Shown: in pieces, positions 1 through 6,027 of the stretch
Layout: every line of letters begins with the position of its first letter
Position numbering within the stretch: the stretch's first letter is position 1
DNA from: a virus
Direction: 5' to 3' (one strand)
Virus record (IMG/VR): IMGVR_UViG_3300046373_000057
Span: 1 to 40,760 of that record
Length of the DNA: 40,760 bases
The notes under the pieces: model-generated
Told to the model about the DNA's origin: nothing
Databases searched by the model: none
What the model saw: only the letters and a program-made list of their open reading frames with translations
Program-made: the position numbers and the translations under genes

Positions 1-97
1 CCTTTGGCACGATTTTTGACTTTACTTTTGGCACAATTATTGATTACTATGTATTCAATAATTGTGCCAAAAGTAAAGTCAAAAATCGTGCCAAAGG
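1..97. repeat. 97-bp near-perfect palindrome at the window start
   Basis: Bases 1-43 are the exact reverse complement of bases 55-97; the only mismatch nearer the centre (base 49) is the pair 44/54. Each arm carries two copies of a TGGCAC-N5-TTGA element 24 bp apart (GG at 6-7 and 30-31 on the plus strand, mirrored on the minus strand). So the palindrome is also an array of four oriented elements. It could be a protein-binding array, an origin or resolution site, or a genome-end structure. The sequence alone does not decide between these. Confidence 0.95.
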
Positions 98-183
98 CAC
101 TTTTAGCTCAAAGATACTGAAATTATTGGAATATTTATTTATGGTATGAAGATTGCATAGAGGCAAGTGTCTAACTTTTAGTC

Positions 184-200
184 AATCAAGAAGCGTGCCA
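184..200 (-). promoter_or_regulatory. Sigma-54-like element, TTGA variant
   Basis: The minus strand reads TGGCACG-CTTC-TTGAT. The GG-to-G spacing is that of a sigma-54 -24/-12 promoter, but the usual GC at -12 is GA, as in all four palindrome copies. Because the same variant recurs, it is probably a real site class at this end of the genome rather than a decayed promoter. Its function is unknown. Confidence 0.4.
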
Positions 201-230
201 GAATAAAAGGAAGGGAATTCAATCACTTAC

Positions 231-250
231 CGTTGGCACGGTTCGTGTCT
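231..250 (+). promoter_or_regulatory. Degenerate TTGGCACG element
   Basis: The plus strand has TTGGCACG followed by GTTC and GTGTC, so the -24 half is perfect and the -12 half is poor. It belongs to the same family as the palindrome elements by its first half only. Confidence 0.25.
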
Positions 251-285
251 GGAACTGGATAGTCAGTGAGTGTATAAACTTTAGA

Positions 286-320
286 CAAAATAAAACACCC
301 ACCTACTAAGTAGATGAGTG
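286..320 (-). terminator. Intrinsic terminator ending the leftward operon
   Basis: On the minus strand a stem formed by 311-320 with 296-305 (about 10 bp, loop 306-310) is followed by TTTTATTTT. Two of the pairs are G-U and form only in the minus-strand RNA, which shows that leftward transcripts are the ones being terminated. Confidence 0.85.
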
Positions 321-329
321 CTATCTAAA

Positions 330-524
330 CTATATGAGGAAAGCGGGTGACCCGTATCGTGGGTCCGACGCCATAGAACCGTCATGGTACGGTGGACAAC
401 CTTTACAGTTGCTGATCTGTTTGTGGGCGGCCTGACTCGACCAAGGCAGTAGGCTAGTGGCTTCGGCCATACCTAGCGCCCACATATCCTTAACGGCATT
501 TAGCCGGAAGAACTTTAGGGACAT
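330..524 (-). CDS. Hypothetical 64-residue protein, last ORF of the leftward operon
   Basis: I do not recognise this protein. It has a C-x-x-C (NCKGC) near residue 40 and otherwise no clear domain. The start overlaps the end of the upstream gene by 10 bases and the ribosome site is weak (TTTAAGAA). The same DNA can fold into several GC-rich hairpins, including an 8-bp outer stem and a C(UUCG)G tetraloop. It may therefore be a structured 3' RNA or an antisense RNA rather than a gene. Confidence 0.4.
   Translation of the reverse strand: MSLKFFRLNAVKDMWALGMAEATSLLPWSSQAAHKQISNCKGCPPYHDGSMASDPRYGSPAFLI
422..506. other. Strongly folding segment with a UUCG tetraloop
   Basis: TGTGGGCG at 422-429 is perfectly complementary to 477-484. 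Inside it, TGGC-TTCG-GCCA at 458-469 forms a hyperstable C(UUCG)G hairpin in plus-strand RNA. A third hairpin (CGGC-ATTTA-GCCG) lies at 494-506. Similar small hairpins occur at about 343-395. The segment lies inside a doubtful 64-codon ORF. Confidence 0.45.
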
Positions 525-706
525 TTCTTAAATGAGTCGTAAAATTCATCCATGGTGTGAACCGAGTCAAACTCCGTGACCTCATGGACAGTGGGATCTA
601 GGTAGACCCGGCAACCACCCTTAATAATCGGGGCCACCATGATAATGTGCTCGGCCCTTACCAGTATCTCAGGCACAAGGCCATGTGTCTTAATCCTTAC
701 CCACAT
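515..706 (-). CDS. Hypothetical 63-residue protein
   Basis: A small beta-rich protein with a VRAEHIIMVAP segment and a C-terminal acidic helix. It loosely resembles the FlbD-like/small regulatory folds found in many phages, but I do not recognise the family. The ATG is preceded by GGAG 8 bases upstream, which supports translation. It follows the ClpP-like lipoprotein gene after a gap of about 100 bases that includes a short hairpin (ATCACA/TGTGAT). Confidence 0.6.
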   Translation of the reverse strand: MWVRIKTHGLVPEILVRAEHIIMVAPIIKGGCRVYLDPTVHEVTEFDSVHTMDEFYDSFKKCP

Positions 707-808
707 CCTTAGTGCTCCGATCTTGTAAGTAAGGTATCACAATACCGCCAAGTGTGATGCTAAAGAGACAGACACAAGCGAACGTCAGACTGAATTGATG
801 TAATGGCA

Positions 809-1702
809 TTAGCGTCCTGCTTCACGTACTGAAGGTTTAGTGCCTTGTCGTCTAAGATCGCCAGCGCCGCTAGATGGTCCGTAAGGGGCCGGGAAGCTAC
901 CTGGGTAGCCTTCGACCCGTGCAATGACCGTGAACCAGGGCGTAGGGCTCTCAGCGGCCAGGTCTGTGGCCAGGAAGAGGCGCTCTGCATTGTAGTTCTC
1001 GGCAAACCAGGGACCAGAGGCCTTATCGATACCCATGACCGGGATGACAAGCTGCAAGAGAATCTTCTCAAGCTGGGTCAGATCGTTTGCCAGTTGGCGG
1101 CTGCCCTGTGCGTCGATCGTGAACTGGCCACTGATGCGAGGACTATGGAACAGCAAGGTAGCATAGGGGAGCGCGTACCGTTCTGAGCACTGTGTAAAGA
1201 TGTTGTACGCCATGCTAGCAGCCAGGCTAGTGACCACACATCGGATCGTAATGCCTTTGGCCTTGACTTCTTTCATCGCTTGGATGAACATGAGGCCGTG
1301 AGAGATGTAACCACCTGGGGAAGCGATTACGATGTCGATAGGCCTGTCTGATTTGTCGGCTAGGGCGACCAGCTTGTTAGCCAGACCGAACATTCGCTCG
1401 TCTACTATACCAGATAGGGTTAGTAAGCGATCCGGGTTGACCTCAATGCTTCCGGTGACTGCGCTCGAGGCAGGCTCTTGCTCCTGCTGGGTCTCGATCG
1501 GCTCTTGTGCCATATAGAGAAACTGGCTGGCGTGCGAAGTCTTGCCGGGTTGTGCGCTTGAAGAGCCCGTCTCTGGATGTGAGGACGCGATCGACGATGT
1601 CTTCGTAAGGGAGGCCGGTGAGCAGGCCCCGAGAGACAAGGCCATCAAGACAAACGCTAAGGTCCAGAACCCTAGGAATATATGACGCGGTTTCACTTGC
1701 AA
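809..1702 (-). CDS. ClpP-fold serine protease with a lipoprotein signal
   Basis: The predicted protein is about 297 residues. Residues 1-27 form a lipoprotein signal: KPRH, a hydrophobic run, then the lipobox LGA-C27. A Ser/Thr/Gln-rich linker follows (about 28-88). A ClpP/crotonase-fold domain spans about 90-255, with the glycine pair at 130-131, nucleophile Ser163 (AASMA) and His186 (LLFHSPR). The position where ClpP carries its third catalytic residue looks like NYNAERLF, so the Asp is uncertain. I chose the TTG start at 1702 because GGAG lies 6 bases upstream and the signal peptide begins there; a GTG at 1696 is the alternative. The protein would be exported and anchored in the outer membrane, which is unlike cytoplasmic ClpP or phage prohead proteases. 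It overlaps the transglycosylase gene by about 260 bases in another frame. Confidence 0.75.
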   Translation of the reverse strand: MQVKPRHIFLGFWTLAFVLMALSLGACSPASLTKTSSIASSHPETGSSSAQPGKTSHASQFLYMAQEPIETQQEQEPASSAVTGSIEVNPDRLLTLSGIVDERMFGLANKLVALADKSDRPIDIVIASPGGYISHGLMFIQAMKEVKAKGITIRCVVTSLAASMAYNIFTQCSERYALPYATLLFHSPRISGQFTIDAQGSRQLANDLTQLEKILLQLVIPVMGIDKASGPWFAENYNAERLFLATDLAAESPTPWFTVIARVEGYPGSFPAPYGPSSGAGDLRRQGTKPSVREAGR

Positions 1703-2006
1703 GAGGCTCTCCGTTGCGTAGCTTGTTCGCTTGGCGACTGCCGCCGTTGAAGTTGGCAAGGAGTTCCGCGATGTTGTTGTTTTGTTTCGTGTAGTGTTCA
1801 AGTAGTAATACTCCGTATGTGATGTTGGTTTCGGGGTCAAACAGATTAGGGTTGTTTGGTAGTGTCGGATTCTGATTTCGGACTTCTTTTGCCGCTATGT
1901 CCGTCATCTGTGTCAAACCTTTTGCCCCCTCGGAACTCGTCGCCATCGTATTGAAGCTCGACTCCGTCATTATCATGGCTAACACTAGCGCTTTGGTTAT
2001 TAGCAT
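1443..2006 (-). CDS. Lytic transglycosylase (SLT fold)
   Basis: Residues 1-115 match the soluble-lytic-transglycosylase core: catalytic Glu15 in MTESSFN, the EGAKGLTQM motif at 26-34, then the later NITYGVLLLEHY and LLANFNGG segments. It would cleave peptidoglycan during DNA entry or lysis. There is no signal peptide. The ORF has a TGA directly before its start, so the domain begins very abruptly. The last 65 residues lack recognisable features and share DNA with the lipoprotein gene. The first 54 codons share DNA with the tail of the upstream gene. In-frame overlaps at both ends are unusual in this otherwise tidy operon. Confidence 0.75.
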   Translation of the reverse strand: MLITKALVLAMIMTESSFNTMATSSEGAKGLTQMTDIAAKEVRNQNPTLPNNPNLFDPETNITYGVLLLEHYTKQNNNIAELLANFNGGSRQANKLRNGEPLASETASYIPRVLDLSVCLDGLVSRGLLTGLPYEDIVDRVLTSRDGLFKRTTRQDFARQPVSLYGTRADRDPAGARACLERSHRKH

Positions 2007-2175
2007 TTGCAGTCATCACCCGTCTAATCTGTTTGGTTGCCTCGGACAGACCGTTGTCGTATCCGGTTGTGTAAATCTTCTGCAGCGCGGTCTGTAGCTT
2101 CTGACCGTTTCCTGCATCTCGTACCAGCTTTCGAAGTTCTTTGATGACTTCCGGAGTGAATCTTACGTTTCTCAT
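1846..2175 (-). CDS. Hypothetical 109-residue helical/charged protein
   Basis: The N-terminal 55 residues are amphipathic helices (RFTPEVIKELRKLVRD...). The rest is polar, Gly/Asp/Ser-rich and probably disordered. The ATG has AGGA 7 bases upstream, which I prefer over the longer reading that starts within the preceding small membrane-peptide gene. Its disordered tail overlaps the start of the transglycosylase gene by 161 bases. I do not recognise the family. Confidence 0.6.
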   Translation of the reverse strand: MRNVRFTPEVIKELRKLVRDAGNGQKLQTALQKIYTTGYDNGLSEATKQIRRVMTANANNQSASVSHDNDGVELQYDGDEFRGGKRFDTDDGHSGKRSPKSESDTTKQP

Positions 2176-2176
2176 G

Positions 2177-2278
2177 TCAATCCTTTGTGTATAGATAGGC
2201 CAGTAGCGTGATACCGATCGCGCACCAGAATATGAAACAGGCGAATGCCTGTAGTAGCCAAAAATCAATTGCGTTCAT
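2177..2278 (-). CDS. 33-residue single-span membrane peptide
   Basis: The reading frame starts with MNAIDFWLLQAF, contains one hydrophobic segment of about 22 residues and ends YLYTKD. The start lies in an ATGA overlap with the polymerase gene stop. It has a strong GGAGG 6 bases upstream, which argues strongly for translation. It sits directly before the helical protein and transglycosylase genes, so a holin-like or membrane-targeting role is conceivable. Three other peptides of the same build occur in this genome (5926-6027, 38325-38423, 39282-39395). Confidence 0.75.
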   Translation of the reverse strand: MNAIDFWLLQAFACFIFWCAIGITLLAYLYTKD

Positions 2279-3195
2279 TTGATACCTCCGAACGTTGTAG
2301 AGACCTTCTCACCGAAGCGAATCGGTACTGACCAACCAAGGTCACTGTTAAGACTCTCTACGACCGAGGCACTCAATAACTTAAACTCTTCTTGTTTAGC
2401 CTTTGGTATCGAGAAGATACACTCGTCGTGAATCAGTGCTATAAACTCGGCGTAGTCACAAATTGCGAAAAGCTTGTAAATGTACACATCCAAGACACCC
2501 GAAGCGGAGGACTGAATGTACGCGTTAAAGGCCTTGTAGCTGTTGGGCGTGCATCGGTAACCGAACTGGTTAACCACTGCCCCCTTCTTCTCGATCTCCC
2601 AGGACAAGCTATCACGTACTGCCTTGAGTCCTATGTAACCGTCCCAGTATGCCTTGACCGTGCCCTTGCTCTCTGATACCGTGATCGTCTTGCCGTTCTC
2701 CTCGGACGTGGTGCGGAACTTCTTGTAACCCATGCCGTAGCCCAGGCCGAGGCAGGCCACCTTGGCGAAGTTTCTTACCGGCTTCTTGCAGTAGTCCTTG
2801 CACACTTCTGGGTCAACAACCCACTGGTCGGCAAAGGACAGGCCCGTAGGCATTGTGTGATTGTGGAAAATGTCCCACATCTGATCCCGACTCGGGGGGA
2901 ACTGGCTAGCTGACATCAAATATATGTCATCAATCATTAGCCAGGTGCCGTCATAGTAGGGCCGCTTGCCGATCCCCGTCACGGTCGCGTACATGTAGCG
3001 GGGGTCCTTGCTCAGCTCTGACGTGATGGAGGGCTCTAGGGCCACAACATCCTGGCTAACAAACACCCGATCGTCGTCCGCTATGATACATTCCATGAAC
3101 TTAGTTGCCTTGCGGGCCATGGCGGGCAGATTTAAGCCCCCCTGCTTGCCCTTTAGGCGTTGTTTCTCAAAGTAGGCTTCAATTACATCTGTCAT
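2275..3195 (-). CDS. Family A DNA polymerase, palm/fingers subunit (C-terminal half)
   Basis: This 306-residue protein holds the polymerase active site. Motif A is SQDVVALEP with Asp49. Motif B is R141-x3-K145 through Y153-G154. Motif C is H256-D257-E258. The residue matching E. coli Pol I Phe762 is Leu149. It starts at GGLNLPAM, the second half of the conserved motif that normally reads T-x-R-x-S then PNLQNIP. The first half of that motif ends the upstream gene. The start codon overlaps the upstream stop by 4 bases (ATGA), so the two halves are translationally coupled. They presumably assemble into one enzyme that replicates the phage genome. Confidence 0.93.
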   Translation of the reverse strand: MTDVIEAYFEKQRLKGKQGGLNLPAMARKATKFMECIIADDDRVFVSQDVVALEPSITSELSKDPRYMYATVTGIGKRPYYDGTWLMIDDIYLMSASQFPPSRDQMWDIFHNHTMPTGLSFADQWVVDPEVCKDYCKKPVRNFAKVACLGLGYGMGYKKFRTTSEENGKTITVSESKGTVKAYWDGYIGLKAVRDSLSWEIEKKGAVVNQFGYRCTPNSYKAFNAYIQSSASGVLDVYIYKLFAICDYAEFIALIHDECIFSIPKAKQEEFKLLSASVVESLNSDLGWSVPIRFGEKVSTTFGGIK

Positions 3196-4385
3196 TCTAC
3201 ACCTTTTCCACCAGCAACCCTGTTACTCGAAGTTCCAGAGGCCCGGATCTCACAATGTAACCGTCCAGTTTCGTGTGATCCAAGGTAAACCCCAAGCATT
3301 TGCTGTAATACCAGAAGTAATTTTCTTCGTTTATACAGTATCTCCCCGAGGGGGCCCCATGTAGACAGGTGCTTGGAAGCGAAACTTGGGTACTTGAGAG
3401 CAGCTTGTTGAGTCGTAAGTTCACCAGACTCCACCTTATCGAGCCCAGTCTTGGTTGTCCGCCCGCCGACCACGCCCAGGCAGTCAATGAAGAGCTGTTT
3501 GAGCTGAGTATTCGACCCAATGTTGAAACTCTCAGCCTTGGTTGGACGGCTTTTGATCTTACCGGGGTGCTTTTTGGCCCACTCAAGTCGAGAATCCACG
3601 GTTGCATTGAAAAAATCATTGGTTATCTCCTTGATTTCGGCGTCTACCCGGTATATCTCTGTTTTAAGGGCTTCTCGGTCGATCTTTAGGCCGCGCATGT
3701 AGGCCCCACACATTAACTTGACCCTGTTGGTGTACAAGATCCAGTCCTGGGACCAATCGAAGCCCTTCATTGTCAAAATCTCTGACAGTTGTTCATAAAG
3801 GAGTAAAGTTGTCTCTGTATCCGCTATGTTATACTGTTTCAGCTGCTCGTAGGGGAGCAAGTGAAGGTGGGATCCGTGGTTCGTCTTGATCCCGTGGTTT
3901 TCTTCAAGCCATTTGTGAGCCACGGACTTGTGGTTCTGGTTGATTTGGGGCAGGTACCTTGACGCACATGCCTCCAACCCCATTCCGACCTTCTTAGGCC
4001 CCTTTACGACGTCCTGTTCGTCCAGCAGCTCGTCCATGATGTCGTCAGCCGTCTTGACCTCGAACTTCTCGAACTTGTTACCCCCGGCATTGTCGTCTAG
4101 CTGAGCCATGCGCATGCTATCGGCTGCCCAGTTGAACTTGAGGTCGGGATAGAGTTTACTGAAGACCCCGTATTCAAAAGACAAGTTGTGTACCAGCAGG
4201 GGGCTCTGTAGCTCGGCCAACCTGCGGATCATCCGGTCGATCTCTGTGGGGTTATTGGAGAACCAAGACTGGATACCAGCCTCAGTCCGCCAGCTGCATG
4301 CAATAGAATCGATCTTAAAGCCTGGACGCCAGTAGCGGTATTCAGCTAGGCCGTTGCATGACGTTTCAATGTCTATAGAGATCAC
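3192..4385 (-). CDS. Family A DNA polymerase, exonuclease/thumb subunit (N-terminal half)
   Basis: This 397-residue protein starts with a 3'-5' proofreading exonuclease: Exo I SIDIETS (residues 3-9), Exo II VHNLSFEYG, Exo III YNIADTETT. A thumb region follows, ending in RASGTSSNRVAGGKG, the first half of the conserved motif just before the palm. Translation starts at GTG 4385, overlapping the HNH gene stop, with AGGA 6 bases upstream. The C-terminal half is in the -1 frame. An A-AAA-G run 15 bases before the stop could permit a low level of -1 frameshifting into a fused polymerase, but the ATGA overlap suffices to explain expression of both parts. Confidence 0.93.
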   Translation of the reverse strand: MISIDIETSCNGLAEYRYWRPGFKIDSIACSWRTEAGIQSWFSNNPTEIDRMIRRLAELQSPLLVHNLSFEYGVFSKLYPDLKFNWAADSMRMAQLDDNAGGNKFEKFEVKTADDIMDELLDEQDVVKGPKKVGMGLEACASRYLPQINQNHKSVAHKWLEENHGIKTNHGSHLHLLPYEQLKQYNIADTETTLLLYEQLSEILTMKGFDWSQDWILYTNRVKLMCGAYMRGLKIDREALKTEIYRVDAEIKEITNDFFNATVDSRLEWAKKHPGKIKSRPTKAESFNIGSNTQLKQLFIDCLGVVGGRTTKTGLDKVESGELTTQQAALKYPSFASKHLSTWGPLGEILYKRRKLLLVLQQMLGVYLGSHETGRLHCEIRASGTSSNRVAGGKGVE

Positions 4386-4831
4386 TTGCGATCCTTACTA
4401 GGGTCAAATCCCCAATGCTCCAGTTTCCATTGCTCAACCAAATCACGGGCGGCTTCCGCAGAGGGTAGGCCCCATTTCTCATACGTCTTTCCCCGGATCA
4501 TGATCTCTGCTACCCAGTAGCCCTTTTGGAGAGAGACATTTTTATAGGGCCCGGCAGAGCCTTTCCTCTTTACGCGATTGGCCTGATTTAATTCTCTTGT
4601 GACCGATCGAAGATTGTCCCGCTTGTTGTTGAGGGTGTCCCCGTCCCGGTGGTCAATCATGCTCCCCTCACAGAGAAGACGATGCATGTAAAGACCTTTA
4701 GAGGTTTTGGCGTAGAAAGTTCCTCCCGCTCTCGACTGCACGGCATACCATTTATATTGCGACACGATTTCCAGGTCCTCGTGTTCAATCACAGCGACCT
4801 TGCCTTTTGAGAGCGGGTAGAAGATGCTCAT
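4382..4831 (-). CDS. HNH homing-type endonuclease with AP2-like DNA-binding tail
   Basis: Residues about 48-90 hold the classic free-standing HNH motif: MHRLL, then IDHRDGDTLNNKRDNLR and a following N-x-x-NR. The C-terminus (GPYKNVSLQKGYWVAEI..., ending in a basic helix) is typical of AP2-like binding domains in phage HNH proteins. The gene sits in the operon with 4-base overlaps on both sides, directly before the split polymerase. Homing nucleases often lie next to the gene whose homologue they cut. This placement suggests that the polymerase split arose from past homing or intron activity at the locus. Confidence 0.88.
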   Translation of the reverse strand: MSIFYPLSKGKVAVIEHEDLEIVSQYKWYAVQSRAGGTFYAKTSKGLYMHRLLCEGSMIDHRDGDTLNNKRDNLRSVTRELNQANRVKRKGSAGPYKNVSLQKGYWVAEIMIRGKTYEKWGLPSAEAARDLVEQWKLEHWGFDPSKDRK

Positions 4832-5643
4832 TTTTTGCCTTGTTTCATTTCAATTACTGTTTTAAGATCGGCCTTGATGAAAGCGGGCAGGTCCCCGGTT
4901 ACTCCGGCCAAACGTGGGTCGAAGTTCATGAACTTCTTTACGGCCCCGTTCTGGTCCTTAGATACCCTTTGCACGTCCGCGCTAGTCTGAAAGACTCGTC
5001 CAGATTTACCATCCTTGCCTGTGACCTTGCCGATTACTAGGATGTCGGGGAACTGGGCGATAAGTCCCTCTGCCACTGCATATCCACTGAGTCGTGGCTT
5101 AGCAACTCCGATAGCTCCGTTGTCGTCCACTTCTTGGACATCAAGGATGCCTGTGACGATAACGTGAACTCCAGCCTTGTCTTGTGCATCTCGTAGTGCC
5201 TTCATGTATTCGTCTGCAAGGGCGATTGTGCTGCTGCCCTCTGCAAAACTGTTATGCTTACCGCTGGTCGCCTGGCACATGTTGGCCCACTTAGGCGTAG
5301 CTCGGATCAGTTTTTCGAGTTCGGTGAGTCCGTCGAGGACAACAGTCTTAATTTCGGCTTTCTTGAGAACTTCGGGGGCGAGTATTTCAAGCCCTCTCTT
5401 GAATGCTGCTTCCGGCTTGAGAGGGTTGCCGGACTTGTCTCGGTCGATACACACAGCAAGGAGGTCTCCTGAGCTTTTAACAGCCGATGAAGTTCCATGG
5501 CGCTCTGAGTCAAGATATAGGTATAGAATTTTGCCAGGAGCCGTACCAGCCACGTGCGATTTTCCAGCGCCACTGCTCCCGAGGACGATAGCGAATAATA
5601 GATCCGTTCTGACATTGGATACCTCGTTCATCAAATCAATCAT
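4828..5643 (-). CDS. Sak4-like RecA-fold ATPase (recombination)
   Basis: The 271-residue protein has a Walker A at residues 22-29 (GSSGAGKS), a RecA-like segment ILYLYLDSERHG and a Walker B-like stretch KTVVLDGLTEL. This layout fits the phage AAA_24/Sak4 family, which promotes single-strand annealing and homologous recombination together with a cognate single-strand binding protein. Such a protein is encoded upstream at 9447-10130. The assignment is by domain layout rather than by full-length recognition. A generic phage nucleotide-binding protein is the alternative. Confidence 0.8.
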   Translation of the reverse strand: MIDLMNEVSNVRTDLLFAIVLGSSGAGKSHVAGTAPGKILYLYLDSERHGTSSAVKSSGDLLAVCIDRDKSGNPLKPEAAFKRGLEILAPEVLKKAEIKTVVLDGLTELEKLIRATPKWANMCQATSGKHNSFAEGSSTIALADEYMKALRDAQDKAGVHVIVTGILDVQEVDDNGAIGVAKPRLSGYAVAEGLIAQFPDILVIGKVTGKDGKSGRVFQTSADVQRVSKDQNGAVKKFMNFDPRLAGVTGDLPAFIKADLKTVIEMKQGKK

Positions 5644-5650
5644 GTGTGTC

Positions 5651-5929
5651 TCACTTCTTTAGGTTGTTCTGTCGTATTACACGCTTGTTCGCAGCCATCC
5701 GCGCCTTGCGTAGTTCCCGTTCGATGATCTCTTTCTGGTTGCCGCGCAGTTGTGCGGCGTAGTCTTCCATTGACACCGGCTTCCAGCCCTTGTATGTTTC
5801 CTTCAGAAAGCGGAAGTAGCCTAGACTGACTACGTCTCCTGCTTTGGTGTTCCGAATTGCGTCGTCTACTGTCACTGTGACCTCCGGATCCTTGTCGATG
5901 AGTGAGATAAGTTCGTCGATGTCAATCAT
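5651..5929 (-). CDS. Hypothetical 92-residue protein with a basic C-terminus
   Basis: I do not recognise this protein. It starts MIDIDELI, has an acidic N-terminal third and ends in a strongly basic helix (about residues 65-92, rich in Arg and Lys), suggesting nucleic-acid contact. I place the start in an ATGA overlap with the preceding small membrane-peptide gene. The longer open frame that extends upstream only shadows that peptide and the phosphoesterase. Confidence 0.65.
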   Translation of the reverse strand: MIDIDELISLIDKDPEVTVTVDDAIRNTKAGDVVSLGYFRFLKETYKGWKPVSMEDYAAQLRGNQKEIIERELRKARMAANKRVIRQNNLKK

Positions 5930-6027
5930 TTGATACCAATCCATTTCTTGTAGAGTGGCCAGAGTGCCAGGATCAAGGCCAGGCCGGTTATCCAGGTCAA
6001 CATGAATGCGACTACTTGTTCTTTCAT
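5926..6027 (-). CDS. 33-residue single-span membrane peptide
   Basis: The frame reads MKEQVVAFMLTW, then a hydrophobic segment and a basic end (PLYKKWIGIK). GGAGG lies 7 bases before the ATG. It overlaps the phosphoesterase stop and the next gene's start by 4 bases each (ATGA at both ends), which is hard to explain by chance. Charge distribution predicts an inner-membrane peptide with its basic end in the cytoplasm. The function is unknown. Confidence 0.75.
   Translation of the reverse strand: MKEQVVAFMLTWITGLALILALWPLYKKWIGIK

Larger units (their letters stand above)
98..285. other. Gene-free AT-rich stretch with two TGGCAC elements
   Basis: No ORF with a credible ribosome site is seen here. 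It holds a minus-strand TGGCACG-N4-TTGAT element at 184-200 and a plus-strand TGGCACG element at 234-250 (listed separately). It lies beyond the terminator of the leftward operon. If the genome circularises or forms concatemers, this stretch joins the gene-free right end into one intergenic region between convergent operons. Confidence 0.7.

Noticed and set aside
1-97. Palindrome as an intrinsic terminator
   Set aside because: The stem is far too long, AT-rich and without a U run, and a separate good terminator lies at 286-320.
760-1071. 103-codon minus-strand frame overlapping the end of the ClpP-like lipoprotein gene
   Set aside because: Only its last 40 codons look protein-like, with no start or ribosome site near them. 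It may be the true C-terminal frame if there is an indel near 900, but I cannot support a gene.
3190-3235. Strong programmed -1 frameshift making one polymerase chain
   Set aside because: The slippery run is only A-AAA-G and no clear downstream pseudoknot is seen; the ATGA overlap explains expression. Kept only as a possibility.
3197-3619. 140-codon minus-strand frame within the polymerase N-terminal gene
   Set aside because: A third-frame shadow of well-supported polymerase sequence.
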